64,000 bases of DNA from Azospirillum thermophilum (GCF_003130795.1 NZ_CP029354.1:541263-605262), one strand, 5' to 3'; counted from the first letter of the stretch, positions 37,285-46,385 are shown. A program made the numbers and translations. The notes: generated from the sequence alone by a model not told the origin.

Positions 37285-37585
37285 CTCTCGTCTCCCGGTG
37301 TCTTATTTGTTTGAACACTCGAAGGCCAGTGTGCGCCGCAGATCGGAAAATGGTTTTGCTTGTTCAGCGAACAAATGAGGGAGTCGGAGAAGGATTTTTC
37401 CGGACGGGGCGGTTTCGGGAACGGAGCCACCTAGACCGGAGCGGAAATGGGGGTATTCCTTGCTTTCGCGGCCCACGGCAAAAAATCCGCCGCCTGCCCT
37501 GTCGATTCCGGCGAGGCTCGTGCGTCTTTGGGGTCGACGGGGCCGCGAGCGGCGCGGCCGTCCCAACCGGCAAGGAAGCCAGCCC
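37285..37585. other. Divergent intergenic region
   Basis: About 300 bp between the leftward oxidoreductase and the rightward YCII gene. It presumably holds both promoters; an AT-richer patch lies at about 37303-37375. The YCII-frame open stretch from 37460 lacks a good start and is not called. No recognisable operator. Confidence 0.4.
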
Positions 37586-37933
37586 ATGCAGTACATGCTG
37601 ATGATCTACGAGGACGAGACCCTCTACGGCCCCGACAAGGACAACGGGCTGCTGCAGGAGATGGTGGGCCGGCACATGGCCTTCGTGCAGGAGCTGGGAC
37701 CGGCGCGGATCGGCGGCGCCGGCCTGAAGGGAACGCGGACCGCCACCACCCTGCGCGAGGCCGGCGGCAGCCGCACCGTGCATGACGGCCCCTTCGCGGA
37801 GAGCCGGGAACAGCTCGGCGGCTTCTACCTGATCGACGTGCCGGACCTCGACGCGGCGATCGCCATCGCGCGCAAGGTACCGCTGGCGCCCGGCGGATCG
37901 GTGGAGATCCGGCCGCTGCTGGCGGGCGAGTGA
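37586..37933 (+). CDS. YCII-related (DGPF) domain protein
   Basis: A 115-residue YCII/DGPF-family protein: MQYMLMIYEDETLYG at the start, and the eponymous motif in VHDGPFAESREQLGGFYLID (D-G-P-F). ATG 37586 is chosen because AAGGA lies 9 bases upstream and the family begins with M-[QK]-Y-M-L. DGPF genes are typically next to SigJ/ECF42-type sigma factors, as here (10-bp gap), and are thought to be part of the same regulon. The molecular function of the family is not established. Confidence 0.9.
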   Translation: MQYMLMIYEDETLYGPDKDNGLLQEMVGRHMAFVQELGPARIGGAGLKGTRTATTLREAGGSRTVHDGPFAESREQLGGFYLIDVPDLDAAIAIARKVPLAPGGSVEIRPLLAGE

Positions 37934-37943
37934 GGGCCGCCGG

Positions 37944-39199
37944 ATGACGGCGGGGCTCCTCGACCGCGCGGTCCGCGAGGCGGGCGGGCGCATCGTCGCC
38001 GCCCTGGCCGCCCGCCTGCGCGACCTGGACGTCGCGGAGGAGGCGCTGGCGGAGGCCTGCCTGCGTGCGGCCGAGGCGTGGCCGCGCGACGGGGAACCGG
38101 CGGATGCCGCCGCCTGGCTCTACCGGGTGGCGGAGCGGCGGGCGCTCGACCTGATGCGGCGGCGGCAGGTGCGGGACCGGCTGGTGCCCGATCCGCCGCC
38201 GCCCGACCCGACCGCGGAGGAGCGGCTGATGGACGACTCCCGCCTGATCCCGGACGAGCGGCTGCGGCTGATCTTCATCTGCTGCCATCCGGCCGTGGCG
38301 GCCGAGGCGCGGGCGGCGCTGACGCTGCGGCTGGTCTGCGGCCTTTCCACCGCGGAGATCGCCCGCGCCTTCCTGCTGCCCGAGCCGACGCTGGCACAGC
38401 GGCTGGTGCGGGCCAAGCGCAAGATCGCCGGGGCCGGCGTGCCCTTCGAGGTGCCGCGGCCGCAGGATTGGGCGGAGCGTCTCGACGCCGTGCTCTCCAC
38501 GCTGGAGCTGGCCTACGCCAAGGCCCACGAGGATGCGGCGGGAACCGGCCCGCATGCCGGTTACGCCGCGGAGATGCTGGGGCTGACCGCCCTGCTGGCG
38601 GCGCTGGTCCCGCAGGAGGCGGAGGTGCTGGCGCTGGCCGCCCTGGTCCGCTTCGCCGAGGCCCGGCGGCCCGCCCGCCTGGACGGCGACGGCGCCATGG
38701 TGCCGCTGTCGGAGCAGGACCCGGCACGCTGGAACCGGGCACTGGCGGACGAGGCCGGGGGTTCCTGAGCCGGGCGCTGGCACTGGGGCCGCCGGGGCCG
38801 CGGGCGATCCAGGCGGCGCTGCACGGCGCCTGGATCGCCCGGCGCAGCCTGTCCGACCCGCCGCCCTGGCGGCGCATCCTGGCGCTCTACGACCTGCTGC
38901 TGACGCGGCGCGACGATCCGGTGGTGCGGCTGAACCGCGCGGTGCCGCTGGCCGAGGTCGCCGGGCCGGCCGCCGCGCTGGCCGAGCTGGAGGCGCTGGA
39001 CGCCGGCCGGCTGGGCGGCGTCCTGCCCTACCACGCCGTCCGCGCCGACCTGCTGCGCCGGCTCGGCCGCCGGGCGGAGGCGCTGGCCGCCTATGACGCC
39101 GCACTCGCCCTCGACCCCACCCCCGCCGAACGCCGCTGGCTGGAGCGCCGGCGGGACAAGGCGCCGGATATGCCGGCGGGCGCCGGACCGGGTCAGTGA
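37944..39199 (+). pseudogene. SigJ/ECF42-type RNA polymerase sigma factor, apparent frameshift
   Basis: The first frame (37944-38768) carries sigma-2 and sigma-4 regions (AWLYRVAERRALDLMRRRQV, LTLRLVCGLSTAEIARAFLL, EPTLAQRLVRAKRKI) and the middle part of the ECF42-type C-terminal extension, then stops after EAGGS. The normal continuation FLSRALALGPPGP, IQAALHGAWIA, LYDLLLTRRDDPVVRLNRAV and ADLLRRLGRRAEALAAYDAA (TPR-like) follows in the adjacent frame to 39199. One extra G in the five-G run at 38757-38761 fuses both into a standard protein of about 418 residues. The upstream gene is its usual DGPF partner. The break is probably a base-calling artefact. Confidence 0.85.
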
Positions 39200-39852
39200 G
39201 GCAGCTTGCCGTCGCAGCCCGCGGGATCGGCCGGGCAGCCGTGGGTCATCGCCCAGACGGCGATCTGCGTCCGGTTGGCGACATGCAGCTTGCGCATGAC
39301 GTTCTTGACGTAGAACTTGACCGTCGGCTCCCGCAGGCCGAGCGCGAGGCCGATCGCCTTGTTGCTGTGGCCGCGGACGATCATCTCCAGGATCTGCCGC
39401 TCCCGCGGGGTGATGTCCTGGTCGAGATCCGCGGCACCGGCAGGCGACGGCGCATGGGAGTCCGGCAGAAGGTCGAGGGCGAAGCTCGGCACCAGGATCT
39501 GGCCGGTCAGGATCAGCTTCAGCGAGAGGACGAGCGCGTCGGCGGACAGGTCGGGACCGAGGATGCCCTGCGCGCCGAACCGCAGGATGTCGATCGCCTG
39601 TTCGCGCGAGGTCCGCCGCATCAGGAAGACCAGGGCGGCGCCGGGAAACCGCTCCTGCAGGAGCGAGCAGGCGGTGTGCTCCCGGCCTTCCGCCTCATCC
39701 ACCAGGATCAGCCGCGGCTCCTCCCCCCACCGGAGGGCCTCGGCCACCCCGTCGGCCTCCACAGTGATGACGAAGCTGCTGCCGAGGAGAGCCTTGACCC
39801 CTTCGCGATACAATTGGCTCTCCGCGATAAGTCCCGTGATCGTGTCAGCCAT
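39193..39852 (-). CDS. LuxR/NarL family DNA-binding response regulator
   Basis: A 219-residue protein with an N-terminal receiver-like domain (residues 4-120) and a C-terminal GerE HTH (DITPRERQILEMIVRGHSNK, then LALGLREPTVKFYVKNVMRK). In the receiver the N-terminal acidic pair is reduced (IAESQLYREG has only Glu), while LILVDEAEG retains an Asp at the phosphorylation strand; the Thr/Lys switch residues are unclear. It may therefore be a pseudo-receiver. ATG 39852 is chosen over the longer frame because the receiver starts there. No cognate kinase is adjacent. It overlaps the convergent sigma-factor gene end by 7 bases. Confidence 0.85.
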   Translation of the reverse strand: MADTITGLIAESQLYREGVKALLGSSFVITVEADGVAEALRWGEEPRLILVDEAEGREHTACSLLQERFPGAALVFLMRRTSREQAIDILRFGAQGILGPDLSADALVLSLKLILTGQILVPSFALDLLPDSHAPSPAGAADLDQDITPRERQILEMIVRGHSNKAIGLALGLREPTVKFYVKNVMRKLHVANRTQIAVWAMTHGCPADPAGCDGKLPH

Positions 39853-40339
39853 GATTCTGCCCGCACCGTTGGGAATATCACCGGCAAAAGCGCAAGCCGC
39901 GGAGGAAACCGCGTGTGGAAATGACTGTCGCACCTTCTTTGGTTGCGATCTTTGAGGTTCTATAAGATTGCGTCGCAACTTAGACGACGGTCTGACTGTA
40001 ACCGGTTTCGGCCTTAGTTTGCCTCTTGCATTAGAAAAATATGCATAAAATATGGTCGTCCGTCAACATAATACCCATTATGATACTATCGTCGGTTGCC
40101 GCAGAGTATTACTGCGGAATCGCATAGTCCAGCGCAGCCGTTTCAAATGAAAAAGCTCTCCTGATGGACATTCCAAGGAGAATGGTTACCGGCTTCTTCG
40201 CCCGCCCATCTTTTCCCGGTAGCGCCCCGTCCCGCCGCACACTTCCGGTAGAAAAACAAGGCTGCGAGATGTTGTGGCAGGGAAAGCCCGGCAATGCCGC
40301 CGCGACCGGCTTCCCAGCCGGCGCGGCGCCGGATCGGCC
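39853..40339. other. AT-rich intergenic region upstream of the LuxR-type regulator
   Basis: 487 bp, markedly AT-rich at about 39950-40150. It contains TTGCG-T-CGCAA (39969-39979) and CATAAT/ATTATG inverted repeats around 40069-40082, both possible operators or promoter elements of the leftward LuxR-type gene. A 61-codon leftward open frame at 40109-40294 has no recognisable similarity and is not called. Confidence 0.4.
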
Positions 40340-40915
40340 CTACTCGCGCCCGATCTCCTCGAGCGCCAGCCGTACCGCCGTTTCGGCGCAGGCGATCGCC
40401 TCGTCCAGAGGGAAGGCAAAGTGGAAGCGGTAATAGTGCCAGGTGGATGCCGCCAGATAATAGCGGATGTTGGCGGCCGCGATGCTGCGGTCGCGCTCGG
40501 CCCGGTGGGGAGCATGGGCATCGATGAGGTCGCGGACGGCCCGCCAGCGGTCGACGGCGACGCTCTCGCGCACACGGCGCAGCAGTTCGGTATGCAGAGC
40601 GGACTGGACGAGGGCCGACTTTTCCTCGAAGCGGGTGTAGAGCGGGCGGACATAGCCGGGCAGATCCCCGATGCGGGCGGGGGCCGGCGGCGTGCCGATG
40701 TGGCGCACCACCTCGGCGGCCACGGCGTCGAGGAAGGCGTCGCGCGAGGCGTAGTAGCGGAACACGGTGCGCTCCGACATGCCGGCCTGTTTCGCCACGG
40801 CGCGCACGGTCAGGTCGGGCACGCCCGAATGCTCCAGCAAGTCCATGGCGGAGGACAGGATCAGGCGCTGGGTCGCGTCGGTATGGCGTTCGGTCAGGGT
40901 GAGCGCGCTTGACAT
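40340..40915 (-). CDS. TetR family transcriptional regulator
   Basis: A 191-residue protein with the N-terminal TetR HTH (about residues 20-60): LILSSAMDLLEHSGVPDLTV, VAKQAGMSERTVFRYYASRD (recognition helix). The C-terminal ligand domain is divergent, as usual. ATG 40915 is the start that fits the family. It is divergent from a cupin gene, with a TGTCA-N7-TGACA palindrome between the two starts, so it probably represses the cupin gene and itself. Confidence 0.9.
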   Translation of the reverse strand: MSSALTLTERHTDATQRLILSSAMDLLEHSGVPDLTVRAVAKQAGMSERTVFRYYASRDAFLDAVAAEVVRHIGTPPAPARIGDLPGYVRPLYTRFEEKSALVQSALHTELLRRVRESVAVDRWRAVRDLIDAHAPHRAERDRSIAAANIRYYLAASTWHYYRFHFAFPLDEAIACAETAVRLALEEIGRE

Positions 40916-40929
40916 GCTGTCTGCCTTGA

Positions 40930-40946
40930 TGTCAGTGTGTATGACA
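40930..40946. promoter_or_regulatory. Candidate TetR operator
   Basis: TGTCA-GTGTGTA-TGACA is a perfect 5-bp inverted repeat centred in the 51-bp gap between the TetR start (40915) and the cupin start (40967). Size and placement fit a TetR dimer site controlling both genes (inference). Confidence 0.55.
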
Positions 40947-40966
40947 CCGTAGCACGGAGGGACGCC

Positions 40967-41419
40967 ATGGACAAGCAGGCTGTGACGGTGAAGGACGGTG
41001 AGGGCGAGGTTCTGCAGGTGCTGGGAGCCGACGTGCGGTTCCTGCTGGAGGCGGCGGCGACGGGGCACCGCTTCTCGATCATGGACGTGACGCTGCCCAA
41101 GGACCAGGGGCCGCCTCCGCACGAGCACCCGTGGGACGAGGCGTATTTCGTCCTCTCGGGCCGGGTGCGCTTCGTCATCGGCAACGCGGTGCGGGTGTTC
41201 GAGGCGGGCGACTTCGCCTATGTGCCGGGCGGCGTGGTGCACGGCTTCAAGGGAGCCGAGGAGACGCCGGCGCGGGTGCTGGTGTTCGACGCGCCGGCGA
41301 CGGCGGAGGGCTTCTTCCGCGATGTGGACAAGGAGACGAAGGCGGTGCCGGGCGTCGCGCCGGACATCCCGGCCATCGCGCAGCGCCACGGCATGCGCTT
41401 CCTGCCGCCGGCCGCATGA
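40967..41419 (+). CDS. Cupin domain protein
   Basis: A 150-residue single-domain cupin. Motif 1 is GPPPHEHPWDEAYFVLSGRV (metal ligands H-x-H and E); motif 2 is FAYVPGGVVHGFKG (third His). The start is ATG 40967, with GGAGG 6 bases upstream. It is divergent from and probably regulated by the adjacent TetR. Small cupins of this kind include dioxygenases, isomerases and binding proteins; no substrate can be assigned. It ends against the convergent M20 peptidase gene. Confidence 0.88.
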   Translation: MDKQAVTVKDGEGEVLQVLGADVRFLLEAAATGHRFSIMDVTLPKDQGPPPHEHPWDEAYFVLSGRVRFVIGNAVRVFEAGDFAYVPGGVVHGFKGAEETPARVLVFDAPATAEGFFRDVDKETKAVPGVAPDIPAIAQRHGMRFLPPAA

Positions 41420-41484
41420 CGCCGGGGGACGGCGAGGGGCACCGAGGGGCCGGGGCGCCTCACTCCGTCGAAAAGCCGTGCGGC

Positions 41485-41498
41485 GGGCGGCAACGCCC
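41485..41498. terminator. Candidate GC-rich hairpin between convergent genes
   Basis: GGGCG-GCAA-CGCCC forms a compact stem with a GNRA tetraloop in the 89-bp gap between the cupin gene (+) and the M20 gene (-). No T-run follows, so this is tentative. Confidence 0.35.
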
Positions 41499-41508
41499 CC
41501 GCCCGGGG

Positions 41509-42693
41509 TCAGGCCGGCAGGACCTGTTCCACCAGCTTGACCCAGAACGCCGCGCCGATCTCCAGCGCGGAGTCGTTGAAGTCATAGAGCGGGTTGTGCA
41601 GCGAGGCGCGGTGCAACTCGTCGGCGACGCCCATGAAGATGTAGGCGCCGGGCAGCCGTTCCAGCATGAAGCCGAAATCCTCCGACGCCATGGAGGGCTG
41701 GCAGTCGGTGACGACGCGGTCGTCGCCCACCACCGCCCGCGCCGCCCGGGCCGCCTTGTCGGCGGCGGCGGGGGCGTTGATGGTGGCGGGATAGCGCCGC
41801 TCGTAGGTCAGGTGCGCGACGGCGCCATGGGCTTCGGCGATGGAGCGCACCAGCTCGCGCATCCGGGCCTCGATCTCGTCCTGCACCCGCGGCGACATGG
41901 AGCGGGCGGTGCCGCGCAGCACCGCGCTGTCGGGAATGACGTTCCAGGTATCGCCGCCATGGACCTGGGTGACGCTGACCACCGCCTGGTCCATCGGGCT
42001 CAGGCGCCGGCTGACGATGGTCTGCAGCGCCAGCAGGATCTGCGCCGCCGGCACCAGCGGGTCGATGCCCGCCTCCGGCATGGCGCCATGGCAGCCGTGC
42101 CCGGTCACCACGATCTCGAAGGTGTCGAAGGCGGCCATCATGGTCGCCCGGTTGATGGCGAACCGCCCCAGCGGCAGGGCCGGCCAGTTGTGCAGGCCGT
42201 AGACCTCGCTGCAGGGGAACCGCTCGAACAGGCCGTCGGCGATCATCCGCCGGCCGCCGCCCTCGTTCTCCTCGGCCGGCTGGAAGATGACGTGCAGCGT
42301 GCCGCGGAAGTTGCGGCTGCGGGCGAGCTGGCGCGCCGCCCCCAGCAGCATGGTGGTGTGACCGTCGTGGCCGCAGGCGTGCATCTTGCCGGGATGGCGG
42401 GAAACGTGCGGGACGGAGCCCTTCTCCTCGATGAACAGGGCGTCCATGTCGGCGCGCAGGCCGATCGCCGGGCCGTCGCCGTTGCGCAGGGTGCCGACCA
42501 CCCCGGTTTCGGCCAGCCCGCGATGAACCTCGTAGCCGTCCTCCGCGAGCCGGGCCGCGACGACGTCGCTGGTGCGCCGCTCGGTGAAGGCGGTTTCCGG
42601 ATGGGCGTGGAGGTCGTGCCGCCACCCCTGCATCGCGCTGGCAATGTCCTGGTCGAGCATGCTCGTCGCTGCCTCGTCGTTGGGGAATGTCAT
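41509..42693 (-). CDS. M20 family amidohydrolase (hippurate hydrolase/N-acyl amino acid amidohydrolase type)
   Basis: A 394-residue metallo-amidohydrolase. It has IGLRADMDALFIEE, the metal cluster KMHACGHDGHTTMLLG, IFQPAEENEGGG (catalytic E-E), VYGLHNWPALPLG and SMASEDFGFML, all M20D landmarks. Such enzymes hydrolyse N-acyl- or N-aroyl-amino acids in the cytoplasm. The start ATG 42693 shares a base with the DUF3100 gene stop (TGATG), so the two are translationally coupled. A likely job is to cleave a compound imported by the DUF3100 protein (inference). Control is probably by the divergent LysR. Confidence 0.92.
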   Translation of the reverse strand: MTFPNDEAATSMLDQDIASAMQGWRHDLHAHPETAFTERRTSDVVAARLAEDGYEVHRGLAETGVVGTLRNGDGPAIGLRADMDALFIEEKGSVPHVSRHPGKMHACGHDGHTTMLLGAARQLARSRNFRGTLHVIFQPAEENEGGGRRMIADGLFERFPCSEVYGLHNWPALPLGRFAINRATMMAAFDTFEIVVTGHGCHGAMPEAGIDPLVPAAQILLALQTIVSRRLSPMDQAVVSVTQVHGGDTWNVIPDSAVLRGTARSMSPRVQDEIEARMRELVRSIAEAHGAVAHLTYERRYPATINAPAAADKAARAARAVVGDDRVVTDCQPSMASEDFGFMLERLPGAYIFMGVADELHRASLHNPLYDFNDSALEIGAAFWVKLVEQVLPA

Positions 42694-44024
42694 CAGTGCC
42701 GGAAGAACTGGGCGATCAGCGTAGCACCGAGGAAGGTGCCGGCGTTGGCCATCAGCGAGGTGACGATGATCGGCCAGCCGAGCCGGCGGAAGGCCGGCAC
42801 GTCCTTCGCCACCGACAGGCCGGCATAGGCGAGGATCGGCGTGATCAGCGCCAGCACGTTGACCTTGGCGGTCAGCGCCGCCGCTTCCGCCGCGAAGGGA
42901 ACGCCGGGATAGGTCGCCAGCATGGCGACCAGCGACACCCAGCAGACCAGCGGCATCTTCGACCAGACCAGCCGGTAGAGGGCGAAGCCGACCATCGTGC
43001 TGGCGAGGATCACCGCCATGCCCGGTACCGCGTCGGCGATCGGCGTCTTCAGCCCCAGCCACTGGCCGACCAGCGCCATGGCGCCGGTGACCACCCAGGC
43101 GAGGATCCATTCGGGGACGCCCAGCGCCTTGTGCGGGTTGGCCGCCTCGGCCCGGCCCTCCGCCCCTTCGACCACCGCGACGCGCGGGCGCATGCCGATG
43201 CGGCCCAGCACCGGCTCCAGCACGCGGTAGGCCCAGATGGTGAAGGGCAGCGACAGGAACATGGTGAAATAGGTGCCGATGGTGGTGGTGAGCAGGTTCG
43301 CCGCCCCGGCGAACACCGCCACCTGCTTGGCCACCTCCGGGCTCTGCTGCGCCGCGATGGCGCCGGAGGCCGCCGCCATCATGCTGCCCGAGCCGACGCC
43401 GGCCCCCATGGCGAGCGCGATCGGGTCGAAGATGTTCAGGCTGGCGATGAAGCCGGCGAGCAGCCCGATGAAGACGGCGCCGAAGACGGTGCCGGTCAGG
43501 TATTCCGCCAGCACGCCGCGCCCCTCGGCGGAGGCGAGGCCGAACCGCTCGGCGATGATGGCCAGGCTGGGTTCGCGGCCGACCGAGAAGGTGGCGCCGA
43601 TCGCCTCGCGCTTGATGCCGAGCAGAAGGGCGACCGGCAGGCCGAAGATCATCGTGCCGAAGAAATGCCCGAACTCCTGGAAGACCAGCGGCCAGCCCAT
43701 CGCCAGCACGCTGGGCAGCGAGGCGCCGACCAGCAGGCCGAGCTTGGTGATCAGCAGCATCAGAGCCGGCTGCAGCAGCCCGGCGCCGTACCATTGGGTG
43801 CTGGCGCCCGCCCGCAGCGGCGCCGGGGCGTAGCGCGAGAAGATGCTGACCACCCCGCCCAGCGCCACCGCCCAGACCAGCGGCATCAGCAGGATCTTGC
43901 CCGGCCCCACCTGAAAACTGATGGTCCCGATTGTTTCTGCGACCAGAACGATTATGAAGGCAAACCCGAACAGCCGGACCTTGCTCGCAAGCAGGGACTC
44001 CCGCTCCAGAAGTTGTACTCCCAT
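42693..44024 (-). CDS. DUF3100 family polytopic membrane protein (putative transporter)
   Basis: A 443-residue protein of about ten or more hydrophobic segments, including IIVLVAETIGTISFQVGPGK, VFGAVFIGLLAGFIASLNIF and VPGMAVILASTMVGFALYRL. GAGVGSGSMMAAASGAIAAQ is a conserved Gly/Ser-rich stretch typical of DUF3100 and related 2-hydroxycarboxylate-like carriers. ATG 44024 has GGAGG 6 bases upstream; the frame open to 44054 lacks a site. It is translationally coupled to the M20 amidohydrolase and divergent from a LysR regulator, which suggests uptake of an acylated or aromatic amino-acid-like substrate (inference). Confidence 0.85.
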   Translation of the reverse strand: MGVQLLERESLLASKVRLFGFAFIIVLVAETIGTISFQVGPGKILLMPLVWAVALGGVVSIFSRYAPAPLRAGASTQWYGAGLLQPALMLLITKLGLLVGASLPSVLAMGWPLVFQEFGHFFGTMIFGLPVALLLGIKREAIGATFSVGREPSLAIIAERFGLASAEGRGVLAEYLTGTVFGAVFIGLLAGFIASLNIFDPIALAMGAGVGSGSMMAAASGAIAAQQSPEVAKQVAVFAGAANLLTTTIGTYFTMFLSLPFTIWAYRVLEPVLGRIGMRPRVAVVEGAEGRAEAANPHKALGVPEWILAWVVTGAMALVGQWLGLKTPIADAVPGMAVILASTMVGFALYRLVWSKMPLVCWVSLVAMLATYPGVPFAAEAAALTAKVNVLALITPILAYAGLSVAKDVPAFRRLGWPIIVTSLMANAGTFLGATLIAQFFRH

Positions 44025-44180
44025 CACCAGCCTCCTGTTACGGCGCCGTTGCATCTGGCGCCTTATCTGTCGGCGGGACCGCCGGGGGACCCCGTCGCCC
44101 GACCACCGTCCCGCACCGAAAATCAGGCCAGCATGGCACAGGGCCGGCGATGCAAGGCATGCCGTAGGATCTTCCTTTTC

Positions 44181-44197
44181 GTTGCATGGGATGCAAC
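44181..44197. promoter_or_regulatory. Candidate LysR-type operator (T-N11-A palindrome)
   Basis: GTTGCAT-GGG-ATGCAAC is a perfect 7-bp inverted repeat containing TGCATGGGATGCA (T-N11-A). It sits 37 bp before the LysR start in the divergent promoter region. Further ATGCAA/TTGCAT half-sites occur at about 44052 and 44151, as in the recognition/activation site arrangement of LysR regulons. Confidence 0.65.
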
Positions 44198-44233
44198 ACT
44201 CGCTTCCGGCGCGGCCCTCAAAGACGGCGGTTC

Positions 44234-45205
44234 ATGGACGAGCAGCGCATCATCTATCTCTACGAGACCGCCCGGGCCGGCAGCATCCGCGGGGCGGCCG
44301 ACCGGCTGCAGGTCAACGCCTCGACCATCAGCCGGCAGATCGCGCTGCTGGAGCAGGAGGTGGGGATCACGCTGCTGGAGCGGCTGGCCCGCGGCGTCCG
44401 GCCGACCGAGGCCGGGCGGATGCTGATCGACTACCACGCCGGCCAGCGGATCGCGCAGGCCGACGTGCTGGCGAAGATCCAGGAGCTGAACGCGCTGACC
44501 CGCGGCACGGTCCAGCTCGTGGTCGGCGAGGGCTTCATCAGCGACCTGCTCTCCGGCCCGCTGCAGGAGTTCTGCCGCAACTATCCGGGGCTGGCGCTGT
44601 CCATCGAGATCATGGCGACCGACGGCATCATCCGCGCCATCACCGAGGACGAGGCGCAGATCGGGCTGGTCTTCAACCCGCCCTTCGACGAGCGGCTGAA
44701 CACCATCTCGCGGATCAGCTCCTCGATCTGCGCCATCGTTCCGGCGGGGCATCCGCTGACCCGCCTCGGCCGCCGGCCGGCGCTGGAGGACCTGCTGTGC
44801 TATCCCATGGCGGCGCTGAAGCCGACCTTCGGCGTGCAGCGGGTGATCAACCACGCGCTGGAGCAGGAGCGGCTGCGCCTGCGGCCGACGATCTCCACCA
44901 ACTCCTTCACGCTGCTGCGCCGCTTCGTCACCTCGCAGCTCGGCATCGTCCTGATGCCGGCCTTCGTCGCGGTGCAGGAGCTGGAGGAGGGGCTGGTCCA
45001 GGCGCTGCCGGTCGCCAGCGACATCCTGAATGCCGGCGAGATCCACATCGTCACCCGCCACGGCCGCCAGCTTCCCCCCTCGGCGCTCTGCCTGCTGAGC
45101 CACCTGCGCTCGCACCTGAAGGCCTTCGGCCCGGACCGCCGCCGCGGCACGGGGCGCGGGAGGATCACAGCTCCGCGGGAGTCCGGGCCGGCAGCCGGAT
45201 CGTGA
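44234..45205 (+). CDS. LysR family transcriptional regulator
   Basis: A 323-residue LTTR. The N-terminal winged HTH has IIYLYETARAGSIRGAADRL, VNASTISRQIALLEQEVGIT and LLERLARGVRPTEAG; the effector domain starts at GTVQLVVGEGFISDLLSGPL. ATG 44234 is chosen because the HTH begins there; the frame is open to 44186 but that part would cover the palindromic operator. It is divergent from the DUF3100-M20 operon, the expected target. The last 41 bp overlap the convergent histidine-kinase gene. Confidence 0.92.
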   Translation: MDEQRIIYLYETARAGSIRGAADRLQVNASTISRQIALLEQEVGITLLERLARGVRPTEAGRMLIDYHAGQRIAQADVLAKIQELNALTRGTVQLVVGEGFISDLLSGPLQEFCRNYPGLALSIEIMATDGIIRAITEDEAQIGLVFNPPFDERLNTISRISSSICAIVPAGHPLTRLGRRPALEDLLCYPMAALKPTFGVQRVINHALEQERLRLRPTISTNSFTLLRRFVTSQLGIVLMPAFVAVQELEEGLVQALPVASDILNAGEIHIVTRHGRQLPPSALCLLSHLRSHLKAFGPDRRRGTGRGRITAPRESGPAAGS

Positions 45206-46385
45206 CGGCCGTACCGCCACCGGACGCGCCACCATCCGCACCGCCGGCCCCTGTGATGGCGAGCGTCCCGCCCAGCCGGTCGGTGACCAGATTGTAGATG
45301 ATGGTGAGGCCGAGCCCGACCGAACCGGTGGCGCGCCGCGTCGTGAAGAAGGGCTCCAGCGCCCGGCCGGCCACCCCGTCCGGCAGGCCGCAGCCGTCGT
45401 CGGCCACCGTCAGGCGCACCGTCCCCTCGCCCGCCGCCGCGGCCTCCAGCGTGATCAGCCCCGCCTCGCCCTCGCCGTAGCCATGCTCGACCGCGTTGCG
45501 CAGGAGCTGCTCGATGATGGACGAGAGGATGTCGGGATAGCTCTCCATCGCCAGCCCGGCCGGGCAGGACACGGCGACGCGATGGCCGCGCGGCTGCCAC
45601 AGCGGCCGCTGGTTGACGGCGGCAAGCTCGAGCAGCGGCCGCAGCGGGACCGGCTGGCGCACGCCCCCCGGATCGGCCGCCACGCCCTTGAAGTACCGCA
45701 CGATCCGGCCGGCGCGGACGATGCTGCCCGACAGCAGCCCGGCGAGGTCGGCGGCGCTTTCCAGGAAGCGGTCGAGGTCGCTGCGGCTCAGTCGGCCGTC
45801 GGCCAGACGCTGCGACAGCTCCGCCACCCGGTCGGCGAGGTGCGAGGCGCTGCCGAGCGCCACCCCGATCGGCGTGTTGATCTCGTGCGCGACGCCGATG
45901 ACGATCTGGCGCAGCGCCGTCATCTTCTCCCGCTGGGCCTGCGCCAGCCGCCGCGTGCGCTCCTCGACCAGCGATTCCAGATGCTCGTTCTCGTCGCGCA
46001 GCCGCCGGTTGGCCCGGCGCAGCGACAGGTGGGTGGCGACCCTGGCCCGCACGATGGCCGGGCTGAAGGGCTTGGTGATGTAGTCGACCGCTCCGATCTC
46101 CAGCCCCAGCGCCTCCTCCTCCGGACCGGCAAGGGAGGTGATGAAGATGACGGGAATGTCGGCCGTGGCCGGATCGGCCTTCAGCCGGCGGCAGACGGCA
46201 TAGCCGTCGAGGTCGGGCATGACGACGTCGAGCAGCACGAGGTCGGGCGGATCCGCCGCGGCAAGCTCCAGCGCGCGGGCCCCGCTGGTGGCGAAGCGGA
46301 TCTCGTGGCTGTCGCCCAGCAGGCTGGTCAGCGCGCGGATGTTGGCGGTGTCGTCGTCGACGATCAGGATGCGGGCGCCGTTCAT
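45165..46385 (-). CDS. Response regulator-histidine kinase fusion (soluble)
   Basis: A 406-residue protein without membrane segments. The receiver domain has [35 protein letters not shown] (phospho-Asp) and the Lys in ITKPFSP. A coiled coil follows (residues about 120-155), then the H-box [18 protein letters not shown] (H-E-I-N-T-P) and an HATPase with [14 protein letters not shown] (N-box), [11 protein letters not shown] (G1) and [14 protein letters not shown] (G2). It is the last gene of a three-gene operon, coupled by ATGA to the hybrid kinase, and probably receives phosphate from it. No DNA-binding output domain is present, so the end target is unknown. Confidence 0.9.
   Translation of the reverse strand: MNGARILIVDDDTANIRALTSLLGDSHEIRFATSGARALELAAADPPDLVLLDVVMPDLDGYAVCRRLKADPATADIPVIFITSLAGPEEEALGLEIGAVDYITKPFSPAIVRARVATHLSLRRANRRLRDENEHLESLVEERTRRLAQAQREKMTALRQIVIGVAHEINTPIGVALGSASHLADRVAELSQRLADGRLSRSDLDRFLESAADLAGLLSGSIVRAGRIVRYFKGVAADPGGVRQPVPLRPLLELAAVNQRPLWQPRGHRVAVSCPAGLAMESYPDILSSIIEQLLRNAVEHGYGEGEAGLITLEAAAAGEGTVRLTVADDGCGLPDGVAGRALEPFFTTRRATGSVGLGLTIIYNLVTDRLGGTLAITGAGGADGGASGGGTAVTIRLPARTPAEL

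Noticed and set aside
38757..38761. Programmed ribosomal frameshifting in the sigma-factor gene
   Set aside because: No slippery heptamer with a downstream structure is evident, and the same type of single-base lesion occurs in three unrelated genes nearby, favouring a base-calling artefact.
40109..40294. 61-codon leftward open frame
   Set aside because: It lies in AT-rich promoter DNA with no ribosome-binding site or similarity; chance open frame more likely.
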